Notes under the pieces: generated by a model
Database searches by the model: none
Told to the model about the DNA's origin: nothing
Seen by the model: the letters and a program-made list of their open reading frames with translations, nothing else
Assembly: GCF_018314255.1 (NCBI RefSeq)
Contig: NZ_CP073066.1
Location: 1,612,001 to 1,676,000 of the forward strand
Direction of reading: 5' to 3'
Length of the DNA: 64,000 bases
Origin: Lentilactobacillus buchneri
GTDB lineage: Bacteria; Bacillota; Bacilli; Lactobacillales; Lactobacillaceae
Shown here: piece by piece, positions 43,598 through 53,461 of the stretch
Position numbering within the stretch: the first letter of the stretch is position 1
Layout of the letters: every line of letters starts with the position of its first letter
Made by a program: the position numbers and the translations under genes

Positions 43598-46123
43598 ATG
43601 CCAGCAAGTAAGCTTCCCGATCATATTGAAGTGATTGGTGGAAAAGTGAATAATTTGAAGAACATTAACGTCAATATTCCGTTACATAAATTCGTGGCAG
43701 TCTCCGGGTTGTCCGGTTCAGGTAAGTCATCCTTAGCCATGGGCATTCTGTATTCAGAAGGTGCCCGCCGCTATTTGGATTCTCTGGCCACCTACACCCG
43801 GCGACGGATTAGCCAAGTTGGCCGGGCCAATGTTGACTCGGTTAAGCATATTCCATCTGCCTTGGCATTGCGGCAGCGACCAACTGTTCCCGGTGCCCGC
43901 TCGACCGTTGGCACAATGACCGAAATTTTCAACGTGCTGCGGTTGATGTATTCCCGGTTGGGTTCGCCAAAATGTCCCAACGGCCACCAAGTCCCGCCAA
44001 CCATTAAGATTGCGGAAGCCATGGACGTCATGGGCGACCAAATGGGTGTGATTACCTGTCCAACCTGTGGCGTCAAGTTCCACGCGTTTGGTGCCGAAGA
44101 CTTTGCCTTTAATTCCGACGGTGCCTGCCCAGAGTGTGAAGGATTGGGGATCACCAAACAGCTTGATCCGGACAGATTGATTGGCGATGAAACCAAAACC
44201 ATCCGTGAGGGGGCAGTTGCCGCTTGGCGGACACCAGGCAGAAACTTCATGCCGATTGTTGCCCAGGCGGCAGGTGTCAGAATTGATGTACCCTATAACC
44301 AATTAATGGACAAAGAAAAAGATATGGTCCTGCATGGTCAACAGAAACATTACACCATCGATATTCCCAGCAAGAACGGCCGGGTCTTTCATATGGACAA
44401 CGCCTTGTACGAAAATGCCTACAACGCCATTGAGGACAGCATGAAAACGACGAAGAGTGAGATTGCCTTGAAACGGCTAAATCGTTTTTACCGTTTCTTC
44501 ACCTGCCCAATGTGTCACGGAACCCGGATGAATCCCAATCGTCTGGGACAGCTGATTGACGGCATGAACATTGCCGAAGCCAGCCATATGCCACTTGGGA
44601 AGCTGCCGGCCTTTGTTGACCGAATCAAACAATGGTTGCCGGACAATATGCAGAAATTGGCCCAAAACTTGACGACTGAATTGCTCAATCAAACGCAACC
44701 ATTGCTCGACCTGGGGTTGGATTATTTAACCATGGATCGGGCTGGCGCATCTCTTTCGACCGGTGAGCTTCAACGAATCCAACTCGGCCGGACGTTGCGA
44801 ACTCAGACTACCGGGGTTCTGTATGTCTTGGATGAGCCCTCGGTCGGCCTGCACCCCGACAATGTTGCCGGTCTCATCAAGATTTTTCACCAACTGGTTG
44901 ACCAGGGAAATTCGTTGGTGGTCGTTGACCATGAAACGGCGATTATTAACGCGGCGGATTACATCATTGAAATTGGCCCGGGGTCGGGGGTCAATGGCGG
45001 CCAAGTGATTGATCAAGGAACCCCGGCTCAAATTCGCCAGAGTCAGCATTCATTAATTGGACCGTTTTTGACTGGGAAAGCGCAGTTGGTGACCCGAAAG
45101 ATTGCCAATGACGATGTTTTTGCCAAAGGGGCTGTGATGCTGACAATCAACCAGCGGTTTAATTTAAACGATGTTACCGCAGAATTTCCGGTTAACCGGT
45201 TGATTGCGGTCACCGGATTCTCAGGTGCCGGTAAGACGACGCTCGTTTTGGATGGTTTACTTGATGCCTTCACCGCCAAGTTTCACAACCATTCATTACC
45301 GAGTTATATTAGCAAGTTTGAACCCGGCAAAATGAAGCATATCGTCAGTGTGGACGCGACTCCGGTCGGGAAAAACGCCCGGTCAACCCTGGCAACCTAC
45401 ACCAACATTATGGACAATCTGCGCAAGAAGTTTGCCCAGCTGCCTGATGCCAAGAAGCATCACTATACCCCAAGTTATTTTTCCTACAATAATAAGCAGG
45501 GGGCTTGCCCCGCTTGTGGGGGAACTGGTGAAATATCGCTGGATATTCAATATCTGCCTGACATGGTTGAAACCTGTCCAACCTGCAAAGGTCGCCGGTT
45601 TAACCAGGATATTTTGAATATCAAATGGAATGGCAAATCAATTGCCGACGTCCTTGACTACGACGTTGATCACGCGATTGATTTGTTTAAAGACGATGAA
45701 TCCATTTTGAAGACCTTGGAAGTTCTCCAGCAGATGGGCCTGGGTTATCTTCACTTGGGGGAGGCCACCCCGAGTCTATCCGGTGGTGAAGCCCAGCGAT
45801 TGAAGCTGACTTCTCATATGAAGAGCCGCCAAAATGATACGTTATTTATCTTCGACGAACCCACAGTCGGGCTGCACCCACTGGATGTGCATGTGTTGTT
45901 AAAAGTCTTTTCACAGTTGATTGACCAGGGGGCCACCGTTTTGATGATTACCCATGATCTTGACCTAATGGCCAATGCCGATTATCTGATTGACATGGGA
46001 CCCCGTGGTGGTGATCAGGGTGGTCGGATTGTCGCCAAGGGTCGGCCGGCGGATTTGGTTAAGGATCCGCGGAGCTTGACGACAAAATATTTGGCGGAAC
46101 ATTTTCAAAAATTTCAAAAGTAG
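43598..46123 (+). CDS. UvrA2-type ABC ATPase (UvrA paralogue lacking the UvrB-binding domain)
   Basis: The 841-residue protein has two ABC modules. The first has Walker A GLSGSGKSS near residue 37 and signature LSTGELQR with DEPSVGLHPDN. The second has GFSGAGKTT and SLSGGEAQR with DEPTVGLHPLD. Zinc-finger Cys pairs appear (CPTCGVKF, CPECEGLG, CPACGGTGE, CPTCKGRR). Between STVGTMTEIFN and the DGACPECEGLG region only about 75 residues are present, whereas UvrA has a larger UvrB-binding insert there. That makes it a class II UvrA, linked in other bacteria to DNA damage or drug tolerance. Confidence 0.85.
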   Translation: MPASKLPDHIEVIGGKVNNLKNINVNIPLHKFVAVSGLSGSGKSSLAMGILYSEGARRYLDSLATYTRRRISQVGRANVDSVKHIPSALALRQRPTVPGARSTVGTMTEIFNVLRLMYSRLGSPKCPNGHQVPPTIKIAEAMDVMGDQMGVITCPTCGVKFHAFGAEDFAFNSDGACPECEGLGITKQLDPDRLIGDETKTIREGAVAAWRTPGRNFMPIVAQAAGVRIDVPYNQLMDKEKDMVLHGQQKHYTIDIPSKNGRVFHMDNALYENAYNAIEDSMKTTKSEIALKRLNRFYRFFTCPMCHGTRMNPNRLGQLIDGMNIAEASHMPLGKLPAFVDRIKQWLPDNMQKLAQNLTTELLNQTQPLLDLGLDYLTMDRAGASLSTGELQRIQLGRTLRTQTTGVLYVLDEPSVGLHPDNVAGLIKIFHQLVDQGNSLVVVDHETAIINAADYIIEIGPGSGVNGGQVIDQGTPAQIRQSQHSLIGPFLTGKAQLVTRKIANDDVFAKGAVMLTINQRFNLNDVTAEFPVNRLIAVTGFSGAGKTTLVLDGLLDAFTAKFHNHSLPSYISKFEPGKMKHIVSVDATPVGKNARSTLATYTNIMDNLRKKFAQLPDAKKHHYTPSYFSYNNKQGACPACGGTGEISLDIQYLPDMVETCPTCKGRRFNQDILNIKWNGKSIADVLDYDVDHAIDLFKDDESILKTLEVLQQMGLGYLHLGEATPSLSGGEAQRLKLTSHMKSRQNDTLFIFDEPTVGLHPLDVHVLLKVFSQLIDQGATVLMITHDLDLMANADYLIDMGPRGGDQGGRIVAKGRPADLVKDPRSLTTKYLAEHFQKFQK

Positions 46124-46203
46124 GTAAACTCCCGCCTACTAATCAATCTTGCGGATTGGTTCTGAGTTGATTGAAATTGTATGTAAGCCTTCACAAAATG
46201 CTA

Positions 46204-46262
46204 TTGACACCGTTAGATGAAAATTGTAAATTGATTTAGATAGTTGGTTTTTTAGAACAACT
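46204..46262 (+). promoter_or_regulatory. xylR promoter with xylO-like operator
   Basis: TTGACA (46204-46209) and TAAATT (46227-46232) are 17 bp apart. A 21-bp site at 46242-46262 with arms AGTTG and CAACT follows about where transcription starts. It resembles the xylA operator at 54881 and suggests XylR autoregulation. Confidence 0.65.
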
Positions 46263-46403
46263 TTGATGCTACAACCAAAATATCGTATTTAATCTGAAGG
46301 TGTCATCATCGTAATCACTGCCTTCGTGAAAATATAGCGGTATCTCGTGGCTCAGTTAGGTTGATTGTTGAATTTAGTGATAAAAAATGGAGGGAATAAT
46401 TTA

Positions 46404-47570
46404 ATGACTAATGCAACGGGGAGGGAGCAGCTTCATAAGCGAAACTTGAATCTAGTTCTGCAACAAATTTTTAACAATGGTATTATTTCGCGAATTGATA
46501 TTTCACACACGTTAAATTTAAATAAATCAACGGTATCTGCTTTGTATAATGAACTAGACGAAAAGGGTCTGCTGCAGGAAGTCGGTTCAGGGCAATCAAC
46601 CAATGTTGGTGGTAGGAAACCGGTCTTAGTCAAGATTAATGAGCAATATGGATATACGATCAGTTTTGATCTTGGTTTCCGTCACCTTCATGTGATGGGC
46701 AATTATCTTAGTGGTGAGGTCTTTTACTATCAAAGAATTGAGCTTGGCAGTAGAGATATTCAAAAAATTCTGGGAATGATTGATCATCAGATCAAAGTTT
46801 CAATGCAAAACGATCAGACCAAGCGTGGACTACTCGGAATTGGTTTTTCCATTCATGGAATTGTTCAAGATAACCAGGTGATCAATTCGCCTTTTATTGA
46901 TATGGAGGGTGTGGATCTGGTCGAATTGTACTCCACAAAGTATCGAGTACCCGTCCTTCTTGAAAATGAGGCAAATCTTTCAGGTGTTTATGAGCGCGAT
47001 TTCAATGACGGCAAGGATAAGAATAATATTATTGCCATTAGTATTCATAAGGGGATTGGCGCAGGCATTATTTTGAACAGGCAGTTATACAGAGGCGTTA
47101 ATGGCGAAGCGGGAGAAATCGGCCGCTCGTTGATGTTTACCGAAAATTTTACTGGCAGTAAAAATGATAAGGTCGAAGACTTTTGCTCAGAAGATGCAAT
47201 TATTGAGCAAGTAGAAGTTCAGACTCATCAGGAAAATTTAACACGTGAGGATATCGTACAGAGAAATCGTGCTGGTGATAAAGTTGTTCAAAGTGAACTT
47301 AAACATTTTACTTATGCAATTTCGCGGGTTATTTATAATGTTGCAATTAGTTTTGCCCCCCAAGAACTCTACTTGAACTCACCATTGATTGAAGATATTC
47401 CAACGTTGTTTGACGATATCGTTGATAATGCTCAGAAGCTTGGGATGAAGATACCCATTCGGCTAATCCCCCATTCAGGCTATGCAACGCTTTTGGGGTG
47501 TTGCTCACTGTTGACACATCGGGTTTTGGACATGGATGAGTATGATTTGACATTTACAAGTCAGAAATAA
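46404..47570 (+). CDS. xylR: ROK-family xylose repressor
   Basis: The 388-residue protein has an N-terminal winged helix (RIDISHTLNLNKSTVSALYN) and a ROK sugar-binding domain with LGIGFSIHGIVQDNQV, VLLENEANLSGVYERDF, ISIHKGIGAGIILNRQLYRG and NGEAGEIGRSL. It represses xyl genes without xylose in related bacteria. The ATG at 46404 follows GGAGGG; the longer frame from 46365 lacks a site. Three xylO-like sites in this window fit its role. Confidence 0.9.
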   Translation: MTNATGREQLHKRNLNLVLQQIFNNGIISRIDISHTLNLNKSTVSALYNELDEKGLLQEVGSGQSTNVGGRKPVLVKINEQYGYTISFDLGFRHLHVMGNYLSGEVFYYQRIELGSRDIQKILGMIDHQIKVSMQNDQTKRGLLGIGFSIHGIVQDNQVINSPFIDMEGVDLVELYSTKYRVPVLLENEANLSGVYERDFNDGKDKNNIIAISIHKGIGAGIILNRQLYRGVNGEAGEIGRSLMFTENFTGSKNDKVEDFCSEDAIIEQVEVQTHQENLTREDIVQRNRAGDKVVQSELKHFTYAISRVIYNVAISFAPQELYLNSPLIEDIPTLFDDIVDNAQKLGMKIPIRLIPHSGYATLLGCCSLLTHRVLDMDEYDLTFTSQK

Positions 47571-47622
47571 CAATATATTATGGCCAGTGATTTTCTTGAG
47601 CAAGTAGTAGGTCAGTATATTT

Positions 47623-47672
47623 AAAAAGTTGACCAATATTGAAAGAATACTCTTCCAAAAAGGTCAACTTTT
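47623..47672. terminator. Bidirectional terminator between xylR and the AraC gene
   Basis: AAAAGTTGACC pairs with GGTCAACTTTT around a 27-nt loop, between convergent genes, with A- and T-tracts at both ends. Confidence 0.8.
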
Positions 47673-47675
47673 GAT

Positions 47676-48479
47676 TTATCCAGAGATGTAATTCTCTTGG
47701 ATCGCCTTATCATATTTAGTCACTTTGGATGACTTGCGATACTGTGCTGGTGTATTCCCGGTGACGTCTTTGAAATTACGGTTAAAGGTCCTTAGATTTT
47801 CATAGCCCACGTTAAAGGCAATGTCGGTAACTGGTAATGAAGTGTTCTTTAGTAGTTCACGTGCTTTGGAAATACGAAAACTGTTGAGGTATTTAGTATA
47901 CGAAAGGTTGATTGTTTTCTGAAAGAGTTTGGATAAGTATACATAGTCATAGCCGATTGAGTCAGCAATTTGCTTGAGTGTGCATGATTCTGTGTAATGG
48001 TCATTAATGTAGTTAATAATTTGGTAGATTGTCGTCAATTGAGAAGAAGTCTTTTTTAGCGTTAGCTGGGTCTGTTCCACCACCTTATTGCAAAGCCCGT
48101 ATAAAAAGCTCTTGATCCCAAAAATATTGTCCAAATGCTCAAATTCTGGCGGAACATTATCGAAAATGACTGGGTTGTCTGCAATATGATCCTTATATTG
48201 TTCACTGAATGCGCTAACAATTTCTGGCGAAAACAAAATAATTGTTGCTGTGGTATTTGGTGACATGTCGAAGCCGTGGAGCTGATCGGGAAAAACAATG
48301 ATAAATTGATGGGGATTAACGTGATAGATGCGGTTGTCGACTTGCTCTTGAACTTGGCCTTTACGAACATATAAGATTTCGAAGGCACGGTGAAGATGAA
48401 TGGGGTAGTTTAAGTCGGATATGTCAAAGTGTTTAAAGATTGGTGAGGATTCAAGTCCAAAATGTTGAAATAAAACCAA
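47676..48479 (-). CDS. AraC-family transcriptional activator
   Basis: The 267-residue protein has an N-terminal cupin sensor (NYPIHLHRAFEILYVRKGQV, then VNPHQFIIVFPDQLHGFD) and a C-terminal double HTH with LKQIADSIGYDYVYLSKLFQ and VTDIAFNVGYENLRTFNRNF. The start is TTG at 48479, seven bases after AGAAGG. It faces the GH120 gene across 126 bp and probably activates it in response to a xyloside. The direct ligand is not known. Confidence 0.88.
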   Translation of the reverse strand: MVLFQHFGLESSPIFKHFDISDLNYPIHLHRAFEILYVRKGQVQEQVDNRIYHVNPHQFIIVFPDQLHGFDMSPNTTATIILFSPEIVSAFSEQYKDHIADNPVIFDNVPPEFEHLDNIFGIKSFLYGLCNKVVEQTQLTLKKTSSQLTTIYQIINYINDHYTESCTLKQIADSIGYDYVYLSKLFQKTINLSYTKYLNSFRISKARELLKNTSLPVTDIAFNVGYENLRTFNRNFKDVTGNTPAQYRKSSKVTKYDKAIQENYISG

Positions 48480-49362
48480 AAGATCGCCTTCTTTGCTATG
48501 ACAGTTATTGTTTCATTTATAGCAGATAATCAGGTTTTTTGCAATTTTACAATGAAGGTAGGCATCCCGTTTGCAGTTGATACTGGACGAGAGAAGGAGT
48601 TGCAGATGACAATATTTCATGTTGCTAAAAATGGGTCTGATCAAAACGATGGGCAAAAAAGTTCACCGTTACTAACGATTAATCATGCCGCCCAATTGGC
48701 AGGCCCAGGAGATTCAGTTATCGTCCATGAAGGGACTTATCGTGAACGGGTGAATCCTGCTCGAGGGGGTCGACTTGGTGAGATGGTGGCATATCAGGCG
48801 GCTACAGGTGATCATGTTACAATCAAGGGATCAGAAGTTGTTGATCACATTGATAAAATGGAAAACGGTATCTGGAGAATGGTAATTGATAACCATGTAT
48901 TTGGAAACTTCAACCCGTTTGCCTTTTCTTTAAAAGGTGATTGGCTGGAACAAAGTAATGGGCGTCACGCTGGGGCAGTCTACGTCAACGGGAAAGCGTT
49001 ATTTGAGGCGGCGGATTATAATGAGCTGGTGATGGGGACTGGGCCCACAAAAACGCGAGAATATATTACGCAAAAGCTTGTACACAGGACTACCACCAGG
49101 GAAGAAGAGGATAAGTGGTATGCAAAAGTCAATGACAATCAGACGATTATTTATCTGATTTCCATGGGCTTAACGTTGACGACCAACTAGTTGAAATCAG
49201 CGTTCGAAGATATTGCTTTTATCCTGACCGGCCTGGCCGAAATTATATTAAAGTAACCGGGTTTGAGATGGCACAGGGTGCCACTAATTGGGCGCCACCG
49301 ACTGCGGAGCAGGAAGGCCTAATTGGTGTGAACTGGTCAAAAGGTTGGATTATTAAAGACAA

Positions 49363-50405
49363 GGTAGATTGTAAAATTAATCCGAACGCTGTTCGGACAA
49401 AAAAGATCAGCTTCCTTTAAAATGGTGTTTACCACAAACCCATCTTTTAGGAGCTGATCTTTTGTCTAGTATAACCTATTCCGAACGAATTAAAATCGAA
49501 ACCTTTTGTGAACTAGGGCTGTCCAATATCCAAATGGGCGTTCGGCTGAACCGATCACCGTCAACAATTTCTTATGAATTATCTCGATGTCAACCTTATC
49601 AGGCTGAATTAGCACAAACAGATGCCGAATACAAGCGATCACGATGTGGTCGGAAAACTAAGCTGAGCGATGAGTTAAAGCAAAAAATTCTCAACCATTT
49701 ACGTCTAAGCTGGTCACCAGGAATGATTGCTCACGAATTTAAACTAGCTACTAAATCTATTTATAATTGGCTAAATCAGGGGAGAATTGATTTCTCCTTG
49801 AATGATCTACCTGAACATGGCGTACGCCAACGGCGTAACGTTGACCAACGATCCAAATATAATCAATCTTTGGGGCGATCAATTGAACAGCGTCCCATGA
49901 TGATTAATCAACGTAATCGCATCGGCGATTTTGAACTAGATACAGTCATTGGTCCTCGTGGGCATAGTAAGGCAGTTTTATTAACTTTAATCGATCGCAA
50001 ATCACGGTTCCTTTGGGCATACCGGTTAAAAGATCGGACGACAGCGACTGTTAATGAAGCACTAACTAAGTTCCTAACCACTTTTAATGGTCCGGTGCAC
50101 AGCTTTACTGTGGACCGTGGCACTGAGTTTAGTGGGCTAGTATCACTTGAATCACAATATGGTATTAAGACCTATTACTGCCATGCTTATACTCCAGCTG
50201 AACGTGGTAGTAATGAACGCTTTAATCGGAATTTACGTTATTTTTATCCTAAAGGGACTCGTTTTGAGCACATTAGTGCTCAAGATTTAACGACGACGTT
50301 ACTCCAAATTAACCAGCGACCGCTTAAAATACTCGACTGGCAAACACCGTATCAGGTTATGCTGACAAATTTGTCCAAAAATTCGGATTAAATTTGCAAT
50401 CTACC
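49363..50405 (+). mobile_element. IS30-family insertion sequence, 1043 bp, ISLpl1-like
   Basis: Ends are GGTAGATTG on the left and CAATCTACC on the right. The inverted repeats continue through about 24 bp with two mismatches (TAAAATTAATCCGAA versus CAAATTTAATCCGAA). Flanks carry the 4-bp direct repeat ACAA (49359-49362 and 50406-50409). One complete transposase gene fills it. It interrupts the GH120 gene. Confidence 0.92.
49462..50391 (+). CDS. IS30-family transposase
   Basis: The 309-residue transposase has the N-terminal HTH region (RIKIETFCELGLSNIQMGVR, then LNRSPSTISYELSR). The DDE core is FELDTVIGPRG, VDRGTEFSG, and ERGSNERFNRNLRYFYPKGT with the final Glu. It starts with TTG at 49462, after AGGAG. 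The frame is intact, so the element may still move. Confidence 0.93.
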   Translation: MSSITYSERIKIETFCELGLSNIQMGVRLNRSPSTISYELSRCQPYQAELAQTDAEYKRSRCGRKTKLSDELKQKILNHLRLSWSPGMIAHEFKLATKSIYNWLNQGRIDFSLNDLPEHGVRQRRNVDQRSKYNQSLGRSIEQRPMMINQRNRIGDFELDTVIGPRGHSKAVLLTLIDRKSRFLWAYRLKDRTTATVNEALTKFLTTFNGPVHSFTVDRGTEFSGLVSLESQYGIKTYYCHAYTPAERGSNERFNRNLRYFYPKGTRFEHISAQDLTTTLLQINQRPLKILDWQTPYQVMLTNLSKNSD

Positions 50406-51626
50406 ACAACGATATTCATGATTCTAAGTGTTGTGGAATTAGTCTTGGATCTTACCCGTTGTCGAAAGGACAACAGAACCAATTTGCAAGGTACCATGAT
50501 CGACCAGGATATCAGTATCAAATTGAAACGATGTTTAAAGCATATGATAACAACTGGGATCAAGATCATATTGGTTCCCATTTAATTTGTAATAATCAAA
50601 TTCATGATTGTGGACAGGCTGGGATTATTGGTTTTCTGGGCGGTATTTTCTCAACGATTTCTAACAATCATATTTATAACATTGGTACACGATATGAATT
50701 TGGTGGTTGGGAAATTGCCGGAATCAAGCTGCATGCACCAATTGATGTTAGAGTTGAGCACAACTTGATAGATCACTGCACATTGGGAACATGGTTGGAT
50801 TGGCAGGCTCAAGGGACGCGGCTGTCTCGGAATATATACTTTGATAACCTACGTGATTTATTGCTGGAAGTCAATCATGGCCCATTTTTGGTAGATGATA
50901 ATGTGTTGCTCTCTGAAGTGGCTATTAATGAATATTCGCAAGGTGGTGCATATGTTAACAATCTCATTGCGGGTGAGGTCGCAATTCAGTCGGTCCTCAA
51001 CCGGACGACTCCTTACCATCAGCCACATACTACTATAATAAAGGGTTATGCCTGTGTTTATGGCGGAGATGATCGTTATTTTAACAATTTGTTCGTCGCC
51101 GAGACTGACGTTTCAGAAGACGACAATCACATTGGAACTGCAGAGTACGATGGTAGTCCAACATCAATGAAGGAATATATTGCGGCGGTTGAGCAAAGAC
51201 TACCGGGTGATGTTGAGTTGTTTGAAACCATCCGACAACCAGTCTATATCAACGACAATGCGTATCTTGGCGATGCTGATGCATTTTCAGAAGAACAGAA
51301 CAATATCCGATTACGTAATTGGGATGCAAAGTTGAAGCTAACCAGCGTAGACTCGCATATCGTGTTACAACTCAACGTTCCCGAGGAATTGTTCAACACT
51401 TGTGTTCCAGTTCAGAAAACGCGTTCGCTCGGGAAAGTGCGGCTGGCTGATGCAGTTTTTGATAACCCAGATGGGTCCGCTTTAACTATTAATAATGGCA
51501 TTGATAAAAAGACCGGATTAAGTCAGCGAATTATCGGTCCTTTTTCTCAGCTACATCAAGGAGTCAATCAAATCGTATTATTTGACGATTTGGAGCCTGA
51601 TTGATAATAGATATACAAGATAAGTG

Positions 51627-51668
51627 AAAGTAAGTGGGATGTGTGAACTGAAACCCACTTACTTTTTT
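51627..51668 (+). terminator. Terminator after the GH120 gene
   Basis: AAAGTAAGTGGG pairs with CCCACTTACTTT around a 15-nt loop, followed by TTT. Of the remaining gap, 51669-51780 shows nothing I can assign. Confidence 0.85.
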
Positions 51669-51780
51669 GTTTATCGATAGTATTCCAAACTAATTGTGGC
51701 GATTTTGCGCAAACTAAAATCCAGTTTTAAATATTAGATGACAAATAATGTCCAATAAATGTCAAATACAAGCATATCGG

Positions 51781-51847
51781 TAAGTTTGTTTAAAAGATAA
51801 ACTAACCATGTACTTAATTAAGGATCAACTTTTCTGAAAGCGTTTCA
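51781..51847 (+). promoter_or_regulatory. xylO-like operator plus cre site upstream of the transporter
   Basis: At 51781-51805, TAAGTTTGTTTA and AGATAAACTAACC form a xylO-like inverted repeat. At 51835-51847, TGAAAGCGTTTCA is a palindromic catabolite-response element for CcpA. Both lie 218-284 bp before the transporter start. They fit xylose induction and glucose repression. A stretch of 217 bp to the gene has no recognised signal beyond the ribosome site. Confidence 0.7.
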
Positions 51848-52064
51848 AGTAACTGATAATGAATGCGCTTTTTAAGGTGATAGCGTTCTGGCCTAATTGC
51901 ATATGTGATGATTCGTGTACCAAAGATAAGTGGCGGTGACGACCGTTAGTGATTGTTGCAATCAGCAAATTTTTTTGATGATAATTGTAAGCGGCTTCAA
52001 TTATTTGTTTTAAGACGACAAACGATTATTGAAGATATTCTAATGAACGGAAAAGGTGAATAAA

Positions 52065-53366
52065 ATGGCACAAAATGAAAATGTTCCAGAATGGCATGGC
52101 ACTGTTTTAGATAGTGAACAACCTAAGAAACCAATTAAAATTGGGATTGCCACTGGGATTGGCGCACTGCTGTGGTTAGGACCCTATTTGGGTGTTAATG
52201 GGGTTTTGCTTCCAGCAAAAGTTCAGCAGATTATTCCTAATGAAAAAGCTCAGGTAGTTGCTTTACTTGCTTCTGCTGCCATGATCGCAGCAACGTTAGC
52301 GAATATTATTATTGGCGGATTCTCGGATATTACGCGATCAAAGTTTGGTCGCAGAACACCGTGGATAATTGCTGGATCAGTTGGAAGTTTATTAACACTG
52401 CTGTGGTTCAATATGGTAACGACAGTGCCAATGATGGTGGTTGCTTGGTGCTCGTATCAAGTTTGTTTGAATGCGATTGTTGCGCCATTGCTTGCTTTTT
52501 TACAAGACCAAGTGGCCCCTAAGAACCGCGGAACGATTTCTTCCATTTATGCTTTTGGATATGTGATTGGACAATATGGTGGTCAAGTTGTTGGGGCTCA
52601 ATTTCTGAGCCACGTTGGTACTGGTATTGTTGTGATGGCTTTTCTAACATTACTTTCAGGACCAATTGCTGCAATTATCGTTCGTGAGCCTTCAAGCTTG
52701 GGAATGCCTAAGAAGCATTTTACAGCAGGAATGGTTGTTCAAAACTTTATTTTCCCATTACATCAGGCAAAAGATTTTTACTTAGCTCTATTTGGAAAAT
52801 TGTTGATTAACACTGCAACTACAGCAATTATGGGTTACCAATTGTACATTTTGAGTGATTACATTCAGTTAAATACGGGTGGCCAACAGAAGTACATTTC
52901 CATCATCAACATGATGCTGATGGTAACTGCGATTATCATGTCAATTACTGCTGGACCTGTATCCGATTGGATGAAGAGCCGAAAGATCCCGGTATTTATT
53001 GCCGCATTCTTGGTTGCTGTTGGGGTGGCCTTCCCGATGTTAAGTAATAATCCTTGGACTATGGTGGTTTATGGATTGCTTGCCGGATTAGGAATGGGAA
53101 TTTTCTTCGCGGTCGACCAGGCACTTAACCTAGAAGTATTACCAAACCCACAAACAGCTGCTAAGGATTTAGGAATCCTGAACTTGGCCAATACTGGTTC
53201 ACAAATTATTGGACCGATTGTGGCTGCTGCAATTGTCACAGCTTCACACGGTAGCTATTTTGGAATCTTCCCGGTATGTGCAGGTCTTGCCCTCGTTGGT
53301 GGTATTATGATTCTCTTCGTTAATGAACATCGTGATGTTAAGGTTCAAGAAGAGAATGCCAAATAA
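52065..53366 (+). CDS. MFS/GPH-like sugar or xyloside transporter
   Basis: The 433-residue protein has 12 membrane helices. GGFSDITRSKFGRRTPWIIA is the loop typical of sugar-cation symporters of the SLC45/GPH-like group, with IYAFGYVIGQYGGQVVGAQF and ITAGPVSDWMKSRKIPV in the second half. Between the GH120 and GH30 genes, its probable cargo is xylo-oligosaccharide or another beta-xyloside. AAAGGTGA precedes the ATG at 52065. xylO and cre sites lie upstream. Confidence 0.8.
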   Translation: MAQNENVPEWHGTVLDSEQPKKPIKIGIATGIGALLWLGPYLGVNGVLLPAKVQQIIPNEKAQVVALLASAAMIAATLANIIIGGFSDITRSKFGRRTPWIIAGSVGSLLTLLWFNMVTTVPMMVVAWCSYQVCLNAIVAPLLAFLQDQVAPKNRGTISSIYAFGYVIGQYGGQVVGAQFLSHVGTGIVVMAFLTLLSGPIAAIIVREPSSLGMPKKHFTAGMVVQNFIFPLHQAKDFYLALFGKLLINTATTAIMGYQLYILSDYIQLNTGGQQKYISIINMMLMVTAIIMSITAGPVSDWMKSRKIPVFIAAFLVAVGVAFPMLSNNPWTMVVYGLLAGLGMGIFFAVDQALNLEVLPNPQTAAKDLGILNLANTGSQIIGPIVAAAIVTASHGSYFGIFPVCAGLALVGGIMILFVNEHRDVKVQEENAK

Positions 53367-53379
53367 GGACAGTTTTAAC

Positions 53380-53414
53380 AATCCTTGGCCCTTAGTCCTT
53401 ATGAACCAAGGATT
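53380..53414 (+). other. Intercistronic hairpin between transporter and GH30 genes
   Basis: AATCCTTGG pairs with CCAAGGATT across 17 nt, with no T-run after it. It may stabilise or process mRNA; read-through into the GH30 gene is expected. Confidence 0.5.
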
Positions 53415-53461
53415 ACTCTAATTAATGTAAGGACAAATATACGATAGAGGTGAAAACGTTC

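Larger units (their letters stand above)
48606..51604 (+). pseudogene. GH120 beta-xylosidase gene, broken by a frameshift and an IS30 insertion
   Basis: The pieces read as one right-handed beta-helix enzyme, from MTIFHVAKNGSDQNDGQ to ending IVLFDDLEPD. It matches the GH120 beta-xylosidase pattern (XylC type): VIVHEGTYRERV, EISVRRYCFYP, EMAQGATNWAPPTA, AGIKLHAPIDV. Catalytic residues are present as Asp in WLDWQAQGTR and Glu in LLEVNHGPF. Near 49157-49160 one base is missing, throwing the frame into a TAG at 49188-49190. The IS occupies 49363-50405; without it and one ACAA copy the text reads GWIIKDNDIHDSKCCGISLG. The 5' start ATG 48606 follows AAGGAG. The enzyme should be inactive here. Confidence 0.9.
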
